Assembly (NCBI GenBank): GCA_023412665.1
Contig: JAEZCA010000049.1
Span: 1-41,944, forward strand
Source: Bacillota bacterium
Lineage (GTDB): Bacteria; Bacillota; Clostridia; Acetivibrionales; DTU013
Length of the DNA stretch: 41,944 bases
Direction: 5' to 3'
Every line of letters begins with the position of its first letter. Positions within the stretch are counted from its first letter, which is position 1. Position numbers and translations under genes: made by a program. The notes under the pieces were generated by a model. The model was not told where the DNA came from, did no database searches, and worked only from the letters and a program-made list of their open reading frames with translations. This document shows, one piece after another, positions 23,627 through 31,939 of the stretch.

Positions 23627-24082
23627 ATTCACACCTCATTTCCATATTATCAGAAAGAAGGACTGTCCGCAATGACGACGGAACATCCAAGCATTACTAC
23701 AGTTTTTCTCGACACATGGGTGTGCAATTTTCGAATGTTCTGGGCACAATTGCATTATGATTAGGGCACATAATACAGAGATAGCAATGTTATGGAAACT
23801 CAAAACAAAACTTCGGAGGCTAAAAGTATATTTTTGTGCCCAGAAGACTATATTTTTGCACACTGCGGTTCTGCGCTGGCAGTGTAAACGGGCAGTCAAG
23901 CATATAGTATAAACGTGTGGTGCAACTGTGTGGTACAAACAAGCGGTGCAAACGTGCGGAAGCAGTATAACCGTGTGGATAAACAAGCGGTGCAGCCGTG
24001 CGGAATAGGTGAGCAGTATAAACGTGTGTATTAAACAAGCAGTGCAACCGTGCAGTGTTAAGTAGTATGTGGATGGAACATG
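23627..24082. other. Intergenic region AraC / GH3 (about 500 bp)
   Basis: No credible gene. Beside the AraC start the sequence is AT-rich and holds no clear promoter. The right half is filled by a degenerate tandem repeat (separate entry) and ends at the GH3 terminator. Confidence 0.6.
23906..24072 (+). repeat. Degenerate tandem repeat, about 46-58 bp units
   Basis: Units begin AGTATAA(A/C)CGTGTG at 23906, 23964 and 24015, with a decayed start at 24061. Each continues with a run like AAACAAGC(G/A)GTGCA and (A/C)CGTGC(G/A)G. GTGCAACCGTGC-type words also recur inside units. Unit lengths shrink from 58 to 51 to 46 bases. Confidence 0.7.
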
Positions 24083-24117
24083 GAAAAAGGTCCTGCTTCA
24101 TACGAAACAGGACCTTA
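24083..24117 (-). terminator. Terminator of the GH3 gene
   Basis: On the minus strand AAGGTCCTG pairs with CAGGACCTT across a 12-base loop and runs into a T tract. It lies 15 bases after the GH3 stop. Confidence 0.88.
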
Positions 24118-24130
24118 TGCTGCTGTAATA

Positions 24131-26302
24131 TCAGTACTTCAATTCCATCCTTGCGCCGGTCACTTCAAAGGAAGCTTTTTGCACCGGGGTGCCCGTCAGC
24201 TTCATGCTCCTTGCATCCGGCTGGCTGCCGCCGATGTATACTTCAAAAATGCCCGGCTCCAGCACTGCCTTTCCGTCATTGGTTATCAGTGCCATCTGGC
24301 GGGGAGTGAGGGTAAAGCTGACTTCCTTCTCGCAGCCTGGCTCAAGGAATACCTTCCTGATGCCGCTGAGCTGCCATCTGGGCACTTCGACACTGGCCTC
24401 CACATCCTTGAGATAAAGCTGAACAGTTTCTTCTGCGGCAACGCTGCCGGTGTTGCGGACCTTAACGCTGCAGTCAACTGGCTCGCCGGCCTGGATCCTG
24501 CCTGTGACCTTTATATCGCTGTAATGGAATTTGGTATAGCTAAGTCCGTAACCGAAAGGATAAAGGGCCTCATTTTCCATATATTTATAGGTTCTGTTTT
24601 TCATCGAGTAATCGCAAAAATCAGGCAATTCCTCAGTGGAGGCATAGAATGTGACAGGCAGCCTTCCCGATGGGCTGTATTCACCGAAAAGCACCGATGC
24701 CACTGCTTCTCCGCCACGTCCTCCCGGATACCATGCCTGCAGTATTGCAGGTATATGCTCATCGGCCCATTTTACAGCCAGCGCGCTGCCTGACATCAAT
24801 ACCAGTACGACAGGCTTGCCTGTGGCATATATCTTCTCCAGCAATTCCTGCTGAAGTCCGGGGAGGTTGAGACTTGGCTTGTCGCCGCTGGCAAATTCAT
24901 TTCCTGTGTCGCCCTCTTCGCCTTCCAATGTTGCATCAAGCCCTAGACACATTACCACTACATCTGACCTTTCAGCTATCGCCAGTGCTTCCCCAAAATG
25001 GTCTTTTGGAGCGGTGAGGAAGGAGGATTTATCTCTAAAAAGAGGACAGCCCTCTGAGTAGTATACTCTTGTATCATCGCCGATTGCAGCCCGTATACCG
25101 TCTAAAACTGTCATGTACCTATCTGAGTTGCCATAATAGTTGCCCTTGAGCGCATCTCTGCTGTCTGCGTTAGGTCCGATCACGGCTATGGATTTCAGCT
25201 TGCTCTTGTCAAGCGGAAGAAGGTTTCCTTCATTTTTCAGCAATACCATGGTCTTTTTTGCAACTTCAACTGAGAAATCGCTGTGTTCCTTACAGCTATT
25301 CAGTTCATACGGCGTATCGCTGAACGGTACGTGTTCCGGGGCATCAAACATGCCCAGCTTCATCCTTGTAACGAACAGCCTTTTTACGGCACCGTCGATA
25401 TCCTTCTCGCTGACCAGGCCTTCCTTGTGGGCTATCAGCAAATTTACATAAAGATTGCCGCAGTTGACGTCACAGCCGTTTTTAAGTGCCATTGCCACAG
25501 ACTCAGGGGCAGTCTTTGTTATCATATGGCCTTCATGGAAATCCTTGATAGCCCAGCAGTCCGAGGTGACATGACCCTTAAAGCCCCATTCATCCCGTAA
25601 AATATCCTGGAGCAGAGTCTTGCTGCCGCAGCAGGGCTCACCGTTCGTTCTGTTGTACGCGCCCATTACTGCTTCTACTTCTGCTTCCTGCACCAATTCC
25701 TTAAACGCCGGCAGATATGTTTCACGCATATCCTTTTGAGAAACTACGGCATTAAAGCTGTGCCTTTCACTTTCCGGGCCGCTGTGGACCGCAAAGTGCT
25801 TGGCGCAGGCTGCGGCCTTCAGATATTTCTTGTCGTTGCCCTGAATGCCTTTTACAAAGGCAACCCCAAGTCTGCCGGTAAGGTATGGATCCTCGCCGTA
25901 AGTCTCATGGCCGCGGCCCCACCTGGGATCTCTGAATATGTTTATATTCGGTGACCAGAATGTAAGGCCCTTATATATGTCATGATCGCCTTTTCGTATG
26001 TTCTCATGGTATTTTGCCCTTCCCTCGGTGGAAATGACATTGGCTATCTTGTACACAAGCTCTTCATCAAAGGTGGCCGCCATACCTATAGCCTGTGGGA
26101 ACACAGTGGCCACGCCGGCCCGAGCAACTCCGTGAAGCGCCTCGTTCCACCAGTTGTAAGCCGGTATGCCAAGTCTGGGGATAGCCGGTGCTGCATGGAG
26201 CATCTGCGTTACTTTTTCCTCCAGCGTCATACGTGATACAAGGTCTTTCGCACGTTCTTCAAAACTAAGGCTTTCATCGAAGTATGCCGGTTTATTTCCC
26301 AT
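24131..26302 (-). CDS. GH3 beta-glycosidase (beta-xylosidase / beta-glucosidase type)
   Basis: The 723-residue enzyme has the GH3 (alpha/beta)8 domain, the alpha/beta sandwich and a C-terminal fibronectin-III-like domain (about 600-690). The nucleophile is D248 in GHVTSDCWAI. Substrate-binding KHF lies at 168-170 and NWWNEALHGVARAG at 50-63; the latter is typical of the xylosidase/glucosidase group of clostridial and plant-like GH3 enzymes. It has no signal peptide, so it should be cytoplasmic. AAGGAGG lies 9 bases before the ATG. It is transcribed alone with its own terminator; the AraC regulator follows on the same strand. Xylose or glucose release from oligosaccharides is expected; the exact specificity is not fixed by the sequence. 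Confidence 0.92.
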   Translation of the reverse strand: MGNKPAYFDESLSFEERAKDLVSRMTLEEKVTQMLHAAPAIPRLGIPAYNWWNEALHGVARAGVATVFPQAIGMAATFDEELVYKIANVISTEGRAKYHENIRKGDHDIYKGLTFWSPNINIFRDPRWGRGHETYGEDPYLTGRLGVAFVKGIQGNDKKYLKAAACAKHFAVHSGPESERHSFNAVVSQKDMRETYLPAFKELVQEAEVEAVMGAYNRTNGEPCCGSKTLLQDILRDEWGFKGHVTSDCWAIKDFHEGHMITKTAPESVAMALKNGCDVNCGNLYVNLLIAHKEGLVSEKDIDGAVKRLFVTRMKLGMFDAPEHVPFSDTPYELNSCKEHSDFSVEVAKKTMVLLKNEGNLLPLDKSKLKSIAVIGPNADSRDALKGNYYGNSDRYMTVLDGIRAAIGDDTRVYYSEGCPLFRDKSSFLTAPKDHFGEALAIAERSDVVVMCLGLDATLEGEEGDTGNEFASGDKPSLNLPGLQQELLEKIYATGKPVVLVLMSGSALAVKWADEHIPAILQAWYPGGRGGEAVASVLFGEYSPSGRLPVTFYASTEELPDFCDYSMKNRTYKYMENEALYPFGYGLSYTKFHYSDIKVTGRIQAGEPVDCSVKVRNTGSVAAEETVQLYLKDVEASVEVPRWQLSGIRKVFLEPGCEKEVSFTLTPRQMALITNDGKAVLEPGIFEVYIGGSQPDARSMKLTGTPVQKASFEVTGARMELKY

Positions 26303-26543
26303 TATTAACTGCCTCCTTTTTACTGGATCATGTTATGTGATTATTCTGATATATTTTCTTAACTTGATACTATCCTTTTTCTATCGATAAGTCATATCAG
26401 TTTTTGCTATGCATTAGTCATATTTTGTCTGAGTGGAGACGACAGTTTTTATCAGGGCGATCGGCAATAGGAAGGAGGGGAACGGCATAGGCAAGTATAG
26501 TTTTTGGGGCAATACAACAGTCAGTGTACTTTCATAGTTATAC
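26303..26543. other. Divergent intergenic region GH3 / YhfC, left part
   Basis: AT-rich sequence upstream of GH3 with no ORF, hairpin or repeat I can support. The GH3 promoter should lie here, but no -35/-10 pair stands out. The right part is occupied by the dispersed repeat. Confidence 0.5.
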
Positions 26544-26666
26544 GTTATAACGAGGCGAGCATATCGCCCGCCTAGGATGCATAGGCAACCAGCCTCGTTG
26601 AAACACTGCTGAGGTAAGAAAATTTTTCTACAAACGAAAATTTTTTTTGTACCGAAGTGTTATAAT
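26544..26666 (+). repeat. Full-length copy of the dispersed intergenic repeat
   Basis: GTTATAACGAGGCGAGCATA is followed by a GCCTCGTT arm (26592-26599) complementary to AACGAGGC, then GAAACACTGCTGAGGTAAG, TTTTTCTACAAACG, and the core ending ACCGAAGTGTTATAAT at 26666. The terminal TATAAT is 35 bases before the YhfC start and could be its -10 element. Confidence 0.75.
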
Positions 26667-26700
26667 ATGAATATTATTTATCACGGGAGGTCAATCAACG

Positions 26701-27513
26701 ATGAATGATAATATCAGTACAATATCTATAGTTTTCATGGCCATTTCAGCCGGACTATCAATTTTGGTGCCGATAACTGTCATAGTTATCCTGGGAATGA
26801 AAAAGAGAATGAACTGGAAGGCGATGATTCTCGGAGCCGTCCTTTTTATTGTGTTTGTAATGATATTGGAGTCTTTGATGCACTCAGCCGTGCTGGGGGC
26901 TGATCTTTCGCAGTCTGCGATATATCGCAGTCCATGGCTGTATATGTTATATGGCGGCTTTGCGGCAGGTATTTTTGAAGAGACCGCCAGATTGCTTTGC
27001 TTTAAGTTTATGGTAAGGGCCAGAGAGAATGAAAGTATGGATACCGGTATTTCTTACGGACTTGGACATGGTGGTATCGAAGCGATACTTATCGGCGGTC
27101 TTGGCGCGGTGTCAAATCTCATGATGTCGATAATGTACAATTCCGGAGCCCTCAACAGTGTCACAGCCGCATTGAACAGCGAACAGCTCAGTGCGTTCAA
27201 TCAGGGCATGAACAACCTTAAAAATACGTCGCCGGAATTCTTCCTGTTAGGAGGCTTTGAAAGGGTGACGGCCCTGCTGTTGCAGGTAGCGCTGTCGCTG
27301 TTTGTGCTGAAGGCGGTCTCGGATAAAAAGTGGCTGTACTTCATATATGCGATCCTGATACATGCAGGCATCGACATGTTTGCGCTCCTGTACCAGAGAG
27401 AGATCATCACAAATATCTATGTACTGGAGGGCATCGTACTGATCGGCGCTTCGATAACCGCATTTTTTGCATTCAGGCTTTTTAGAGGAAATGAAGCGCA
27501 GGAAGCGGCATGA
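26701..27513 (+). CDS. YhfC-family intramembrane metalloprotease
   Basis: The 270-residue protein has about seven hydrophobic spans and the YhfC (DUF2324) hallmarks: FEETARLL near residues 96-103, SYGLGHGGIEAILIGG near 116-131 and HAGIDMF near 220. The Glu pair and the two His-containing motifs resemble the catalytic residues of the CPBP/PrsW membrane protease group. The biological substrate is unknown. GGGAGG lies 10 bases before the ATG. It is a single gene, with a dispersed repeat upstream that may carry its promoter and a terminator downstream. Confidence 0.86.
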   Translation: MNDNISTISIVFMAISAGLSILVPITVIVILGMKKRMNWKAMILGAVLFIVFVMILESLMHSAVLGADLSQSAIYRSPWLYMLYGGFAAGIFEETARLLCFKFMVRARENESMDTGISYGLGHGGIEAILIGGLGAVSNLMMSIMYNSGALNSVTAALNSEQLSAFNQGMNNLKNTSPEFFLLGGFERVTALLLQVALSLFVLKAVSDKKWLYFIYAILIHAGIDMFALLYQREIITNIYVLEGIVLIGASITAFFAFRLFRGNEAQEAA

Positions 27514-27517
27514 TATT

Positions 27518-27548
27518 GACTGCTGTGAGGACATGCAGTCTGATTTTT
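27518..27548 (+). terminator. Terminator of the YhfC gene
   Basis: GACTGC pairs with GCAGTC over an 11-base loop and is followed by TGATTTTT. It lies five bases after the stop. Confidence 0.65.
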
Positions 27549-27680
27549 GATCATTTGGTCAAAGGATACGACGGCATAAAGGAAGAAATGTCTTGACAGC
27601 CGCATGTTTTTTGAATTACCCTGTTTATTACGAGGCTAGAGATATACTTCCTTGTACAATTCCTGAAAGGTGGAATACAG

Positions 27681-28598
27681 ATGCCTATTAGAATACCGGA
27701 CAGTTTACCGGCAGCAGAGGTGCTGACCGGAGAAAATATATTCATAATGACTGAGGAAAGGGCGGAAAGGCAGGACATCAGACCGTTGAGCATCGTGCTG
27801 CTCAATCTCATGCCGACGAAGATTGCCACAGAGACACAATTGCTCAGGTTGATCGGAAATTCGCCCCTGCAGGTGGATGTCACATTTTTGCACCCTGAGA
27901 CGCATAAATCAAAGAACACTCCCCAGGAGCATCTTTTGCGATTTTACAACACGTTCAGTGAGATAAGGCATAAAAAATTCGACGGACTTATTATAACAGG
28001 CGCTCCTGTGGAGCAGATGCCATTTGAAGAGGTGAATTACTGGGACGAACTGAAGGAGATAATGGACTGGAGCCTGCATAATGTCTATTCGACCTTCCAC
28101 ATCTGCTGGGGGGCTCAGGCCGGCCTATACCATCATTACGGGGTCGGCAAGTATCCTATAGAGGAGAAACTGTCCGGTGTGTTCGAGCATAGTGTAGTCA
28201 GACATAATGTTATGCTACTGCGGGGATTTGATGAGAAGTTTTTCGCCCCTCATTCCAGGCATACTGAAGTAAGAAGGGAAGATATCGACAAGGTTCCAGA
28301 GCTGCAGATACTTTCCGAGTCTGATGAAGCAGGAGTATATATCGTCTCTGCGCTCAATGGCCGTCAGATCTTTGTGACGGGGCATTCGGAGTATGATCCT
28401 CTGACATTGAGGGACGAGTATGTCAGAGATGTGGGGAAAGGCATCAATCCCTTGATACCAAGGAATTATTTCCCGGAGGATGACCCGAGCAGACCACCCA
28501 TAGTCAGGTGGAGGGCGCACGCCAACCTGTTGTATGCAAACTGGCTTAACTATTATGTATACCAGGAGACGCCGTTTGATTTGAATGAGCTGAGGTAG
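27681..28598 (+). CDS. metA: Homoserine O-acetyltransferase (MetA type)
   Basis: MetA acylates homoserine in the first committed step of methionine synthesis. The 305-residue protein has the catalytic Cys142 (HICWGAQ), H235 and E237 (VTGHSEYD), and the family start MPIRIPDSLPA. Residue 111, in TGAPVEQM, is Glu. From published work on this family, Glu at this position gives acetyl-CoA preference and Gly, as in E. coli, gives succinyl-CoA preference, so I name it the acetyltransferase. GAAAGGTGG lies just before the ATG. The 167-base leader holds the previous gene's terminator and no SAM or T-box structure that I can recognise. No other methionine gene is adjacent. A terminator follows, after a dispersed repeat fragment. 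Confidence 0.95.
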   Translation: MPIRIPDSLPAAEVLTGENIFIMTEERAERQDIRPLSIVLLNLMPTKIATETQLLRLIGNSPLQVDVTFLHPETHKSKNTPQEHLLRFYNTFSEIRHKKFDGLIITGAPVEQMPFEEVNYWDELKEIMDWSLHNVYSTFHICWGAQAGLYHHYGVGKYPIEEKLSGVFEHSVVRHNVMLLRGFDEKFFAPHSRHTEVRREDIDKVPELQILSESDEAGVYIVSALNGRQIFVTGHSEYDPLTLRDEYVRDVGKGINPLIPRNYFPEDDPSRPPIVRWRAHANLLYANWLNYYVYQETPFDLNELR

Positions 28599-28618
28599 CA
28601 CAAGAAGGAAATAGATGA

Positions 28619-28687
28619 CGAAAGAAAACGATGCGAGCATATCTTCCGCCTCGTTGAAACACTGCTGAGGTGAGAAAATTGTTATAA
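28619..28687 (+). repeat. Partial copy of the dispersed intergenic repeat
   Basis: Positions 28619-28679 match 40458-40518 at 59 of 61 bases, including GATGCGAGCATATCT, GCCTCGTT and GAAACACTGCTGAGGT. The sequence then jumps to GTTATAAG, so the core is deleted. It sits between the metA stop and its terminator. Confidence 0.8.
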
Positions 28688-28694
28688 GCATGAT

Positions 28695-28738
28695 AAAGGA
28701 GCAGCGCACTTACATTTTAGTCCGCCGCTCCTTTTTAG
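28695..28738 (+). terminator. Terminator of metA
   Basis: AAAGGAGC and the following GCG pair with CGC and GCTCCTTT, with the right arm ending in a T-run. Confidence 0.75.
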
Positions 28739-28790
28739 TTCAAAGAGTATTTCACATTGTATTAGTTTTGTACATACTGTCCAGCATATT

Positions 28791-28850
28791 TGTGCAGATG
28801 GTCCAACGACATACATGTGCGATTGGACATGTGCAGATGGCCCAACGACA
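28791..28850 (+). repeat. 21-bp direct repeat pair
   Basis: TGTGCAGATGG(T/C)CCAACGACA occurs at 28791-28811 and 28830-28850 with one difference. The bases between include ACATGTGCGATTGGACATG, which resembles the unit again. It abuts the 3' end of the small membrane protein gene on the opposite strand. Confidence 0.75.
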
Positions 28851-28853
28851 GGC

Positions 28854-29264
28854 TTATCCGTCTATGTTTACTCTGGAGGAGCCAACCATGGTCTTTCTCA
28901 GTACAAGATAACCCAGTCCGCCGAAAATCACCAATCTGTACAGGCTTCCCCAATCCAGATAGTGATACTTGCCTATTATTGCTATCAAAACATCGATCAG
29001 CTTGGTAGCTCCATAGCCTAACAATCCTATATACAGGAATTGCTCCTTCATGTTTGCATAAGTTAACAGAAGTCCAAGAATAAATGCCCAGTAAATAAGT
29101 CCGCTGAGGATGCTGCCAATATATATCCCGAGAGTACCGCTCAGAAACACCAAAGCGAGCCCTACAAACATGATAATGATGTCAAGGGGCAGCAGCAGCT
29201 TAAATATTTTGTTTGTACTGAAGAAACCGCGGAGTTCATTACTTATGTTCTGGTATGCGTTCAT
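28854..29264 (-). CDS. Small four-span membrane protein of unknown function
   Basis: The 136-residue product has a short charged N-terminus (MNAYQNISNELRGFF), then about four hydrophobic segments at roughly 22-44, 47-69, 75-97 and 104-122, and a short polar tail. I recognise no family motif. The start is well supported by GGAGGGGG about 7 bases upstream of the ATG. It is transcribed divergently from the GH94 gene across a 126-base AT-rich gap and converges on metA. No partner gene suggests a role. Confidence 0.75.
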   Translation of the reverse strand: MNAYQNISNELRGFFSTNKIFKLLLPLDIIIMFVGLALVFLSGTLGIYIGSILSGLIYWAFILGLLLTYANMKEQFLYIGLLGYGATKLIDVLIAIIGKYHYLDWGSLYRLVIFGGLGYLVLRKTMVGSSRVNIDG

Positions 29265-29317
29265 GATAATCCCCCTCCGATAGTATAGTATTTTTTAACA
29301 TATATAATTATATTGGA

Positions 29318-29349
29318 TTGTTCAATATTTAGCAATTATATTATATAAT
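29318..29349 (+). promoter_or_regulatory. Candidate promoter for the GH94 gene
   Basis: TTGTTC (29318-29323) and TTATAT (29341-29346) are 17 bases apart in a very AT-rich divergent gap, about 45 bases before the start. An overlapping TATAAT lies at 29344-29349. Confidence 0.35.
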
Positions 29350-29390
29350 TACATGGATAGAAAATTAAGCTTTAGGAGGACAAAGCAGCA

Positions 29391-31745
29391 ATGAAGTACG
29401 GATATTTTGATGAAGGCGCGAAGGAATATGTTGTTACCAGGCCTGACACCCCGACTCCGTGGATCAATTATATCGGCGGCGGGAATTATGGGGGAATAGT
29501 ATCCAACACTGGAGGAGGGTATAGCTTCCACAAGGATCCTCAAAACAGGAGGATAACCAGGTACCGCTACAACAGCATACCTATGGACAGGCCCGGCAGG
29601 TATATATACATCAGGGACGCAGCAACAGGAGAGTATTGGAACCCGGGTTTCCAGCCGTCCGGGAAAAAGCTGGACAGTTACAGCTGCAGGCACGGCATGG
29701 GATATACCGTGCTGGAGGGTGAATACAATGGAGTTGCTGCGGGTGTGACATATTTTGTGCCGGATGACAGAGATTTTGAAATATGGCTGCTTAAGATACA
29801 TAATCGGACCAGCGTGTCAAAAAAACTCCAGATATTCAGCTATGCTGAGTTCTGCTTCTGGGATGCCATAATGGATCAGCAGAATGTGGACTGGGTACAG
29901 CAGATCAATCAGTGCCGTTATGACAATGGGATCATCACATGGTATCCGCATTATATCAGCAACAATGCATCCTTCTTTGCCACAGGCGCTGAAGTGAATA
30001 GTTATGATACAAATCTTGAGACCTTTATCGGAAAATACCGTTCTGAAGCAAACCCCATGGCGGTAGAGCAGGGGGCGTGCTCAAACTCCATATCCCGCAG
30101 GACCAACGGGGTAGGGGCTTTCTGCAATGAGGTCGAGCTTGCCGGTGGAGAAACCAGAGAAATAGTATTTATTCTGGGATATACAGAAAACCGATCGGAT
30201 ATAAGGAAGGAAATAGAGGCATATCTTGACCCGTGTGAAGCCGGACAAGCCCTTGAACGTCTCAATAAATACTGGGAGGGTTATACCGGAAAGCTGCATG
30301 TTGATACTCCTGACCGTGACATGAATCTTTTTGTCAACATGTGGAACCAGTATCAGTGCAAGACTACATTTAACTGGTCGAGATTTGTCTCCCTTTATCA
30401 GCTCGGCCTGGGGAGAGGCATGGGCATCAGGGACAGCGCCCAGGATACGCTCGGCGTAATGCACACCATACCCGGGCAGGCAAGGGAGCTGATTGTCAAG
30501 CTGCTGCAATGCCAGTATACTGACGGCCGCGCATACCACCTGTTTTTCCCGCTGACCGGAGAAGGCGGAGTGGGAGATGCCCCTGTCAAAAAGTTCGACT
30601 GGTATTCGGACGACCATCTGTGGCTGATACTAGCTGTCAATGCATATGTCAAAGAGACCGGCGATTTTGCGTTCCTGGATCAGGAGGTATTGTACAACGA
30701 CAAAAAGACATCCGCAACGGTCTGGGAGCATTTGGCGAAGGCTCTGGAGTTCACCGACTGCTGGAAGGGGCCGCATAATATAGCACTGGCAGGCCGCGCT
30801 GACTGGAATGACACATTGAATCTGGACACGGGCAAGGGAATTGCCGAGAGCGTATTCACCTCGATGCTTTTCTGCAGAGCCGCGGTTGAAATGATGGAGC
30901 TATCGGAATACCTTGGCAGAAAGGATGATGAGGTCAGGTTCGACGGCATGTATGTACAGATGAAAAATGCCATCAACGAGACCTGCTGGGACGGAGAGTG
31001 GTACAAGAGAGCCTTTGATGATGAAAGCAGGCCGCTGGGCTCGAAGGAGAACACCTTCGGCATGATATTCATCAACTCCCAGTCATGGGCAGTTCTCGGC
31101 AAGGTCAGCGATAGTGAGCGCACCGTTAAATGCCTTGACTCAGTAAACAAATACCTCAATACGAAGTATGGAATAGTATCCATGTATCCGGCATATACGC
31201 AGCATGACCATACAAAGGGCGGCATTACCACATATCCCCCGGGAGCCAAGGAAAACGGCGGTATATTCCTGCATACGAATCCATGGGTGATGATAGCCGA
31301 GATAATGACGGGCAACGGTGAAAGGGCATTTGAGTATTACAAGCAGATCCTGCCTGCAAGACGCAACAACGATGCGGATCTTCTGGAGGTGGAGCCGTAT
31401 GTGTACCCTCAGAACATCCTGGGCAAGGAGCATCCACAGTTCGGAATCGGCAGAAATTCCTGGCTCAGCGGTACTGCAGCCTGGAATATGGTAGCCTCCA
31501 GCCAGTACATACTGGGTATAAAGCCGGGTTATGACTGCCTGCTGGTTGCCCCCTGTATCCCATCCTCCTGGGATGGCTTCAGAGCCATGAGAGTATTCCG
31601 TGGTGCAGAATACAGCATAGAGGTCAAAAATCCTTCACATGTCTGCAGCGGCGTTAAGAAAATAACGCTGAATGGCTGTGATGTTGACAGGATACCTGTT
31701 CTGCCGGAAGGCAGCAAGGCGTATGTTGTGGTAGAACTTGGATGA
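29391..31745 (+). CDS. GH94 glycoside phosphorylase (cellobiose phosphorylase-like)
   Basis: The 784-residue enzyme is a GH94 inverting phosphorylase, which cleaves a beta-glucoside with phosphate to give a sugar 1-phosphate. It has the N-terminal beta-sandwich (1-270), a helical linker and the (alpha/alpha)6 barrel. RDSAQD at 347-352 and the catalytic DWND at 471-474 match the family. After DWND, cellobiose phosphorylases as I recall them carry about 16 extra residues; here the chain runs straight from NLDTGKG to AESVF. The total length is also nearer to about 790 than to 811. Cellobionic acid phosphorylase or another beta-glucoside is therefore possible, and the substrate is open. No signal peptide, so cytoplasmic. 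AGGAGG lies 11 bases before the ATG. Confidence 0.88.
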   Translation: MKYGYFDEGAKEYVVTRPDTPTPWINYIGGGNYGGIVSNTGGGYSFHKDPQNRRITRYRYNSIPMDRPGRYIYIRDAATGEYWNPGFQPSGKKLDSYSCRHGMGYTVLEGEYNGVAAGVTYFVPDDRDFEIWLLKIHNRTSVSKKLQIFSYAEFCFWDAIMDQQNVDWVQQINQCRYDNGIITWYPHYISNNASFFATGAEVNSYDTNLETFIGKYRSEANPMAVEQGACSNSISRRTNGVGAFCNEVELAGGETREIVFILGYTENRSDIRKEIEAYLDPCEAGQALERLNKYWEGYTGKLHVDTPDRDMNLFVNMWNQYQCKTTFNWSRFVSLYQLGLGRGMGIRDSAQDTLGVMHTIPGQARELIVKLLQCQYTDGRAYHLFFPLTGEGGVGDAPVKKFDWYSDDHLWLILAVNAYVKETGDFAFLDQEVLYNDKKTSATVWEHLAKALEFTDCWKGPHNIALAGRADWNDTLNLDTGKGIAESVFTSMLFCRAAVEMMELSEYLGRKDDEVRFDGMYVQMKNAINETCWDGEWYKRAFDDESRPLGSKENTFGMIFINSQSWAVLGKVSDSERTVKCLDSVNKYLNTKYGIVSMYPAYTQHDHTKGGITTYPPGAKENGGIFLHTNPWVMIAEIMTGNGERAFEYYKQILPARRNNDADLLEVEPYVYPQNILGKEHPQFGIGRNSWLSGTAAWNMVASSQYILGIKPGYDCLLVAPCIPSSWDGFRAMRVFRGAEYSIEVKNPSHVCSGVKKITLNGCDVDRIPVLPEGSKAYVVVELG

Positions 31746-31811
31746 TTTTGTTTGAAGTCGATTGCTTTTGCGCGAAATTAGCAGATAAAGCTAAAAAAAT
31801 AGCGAAATAGC

Positions 31812-31840
31812 TTGATTAGTTGACTTCCGTATAATATAAT
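31812..31840 (+). promoter_or_regulatory. Promoter for the zinc-ribbon gene at 31940
   Basis: TTGATT (31812-31817) and TATAAT (31835-31840) are exactly 17 bases apart, about 100 bases before the start. This is the best sigma-A-like promoter in the window. Confidence 0.6.
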
Positions 31841-31939
31841 GTAAATGTTTGGTTCGCTAGTAAATGCTAGTTATCCAAAAATCAAGTATGTACTGCGTCA
31901 GCAGAGATTACTAATCTTTCTAAAGCGAGGGGACCATAA

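Noticed and set aside
23906..24072. Possible CRISPR array
   Set aside because: The units are degenerate, unequal and without unique spacers; no cas gene is in the window. The 33-bp array at 10261 fails for the same reasons.
27549..27680. SAM riboswitch or T-box before metA
   Set aside because: The leader is too short after the previous terminator and lacks the conserved stems and the T-box motif; no antiterminator pair is visible.
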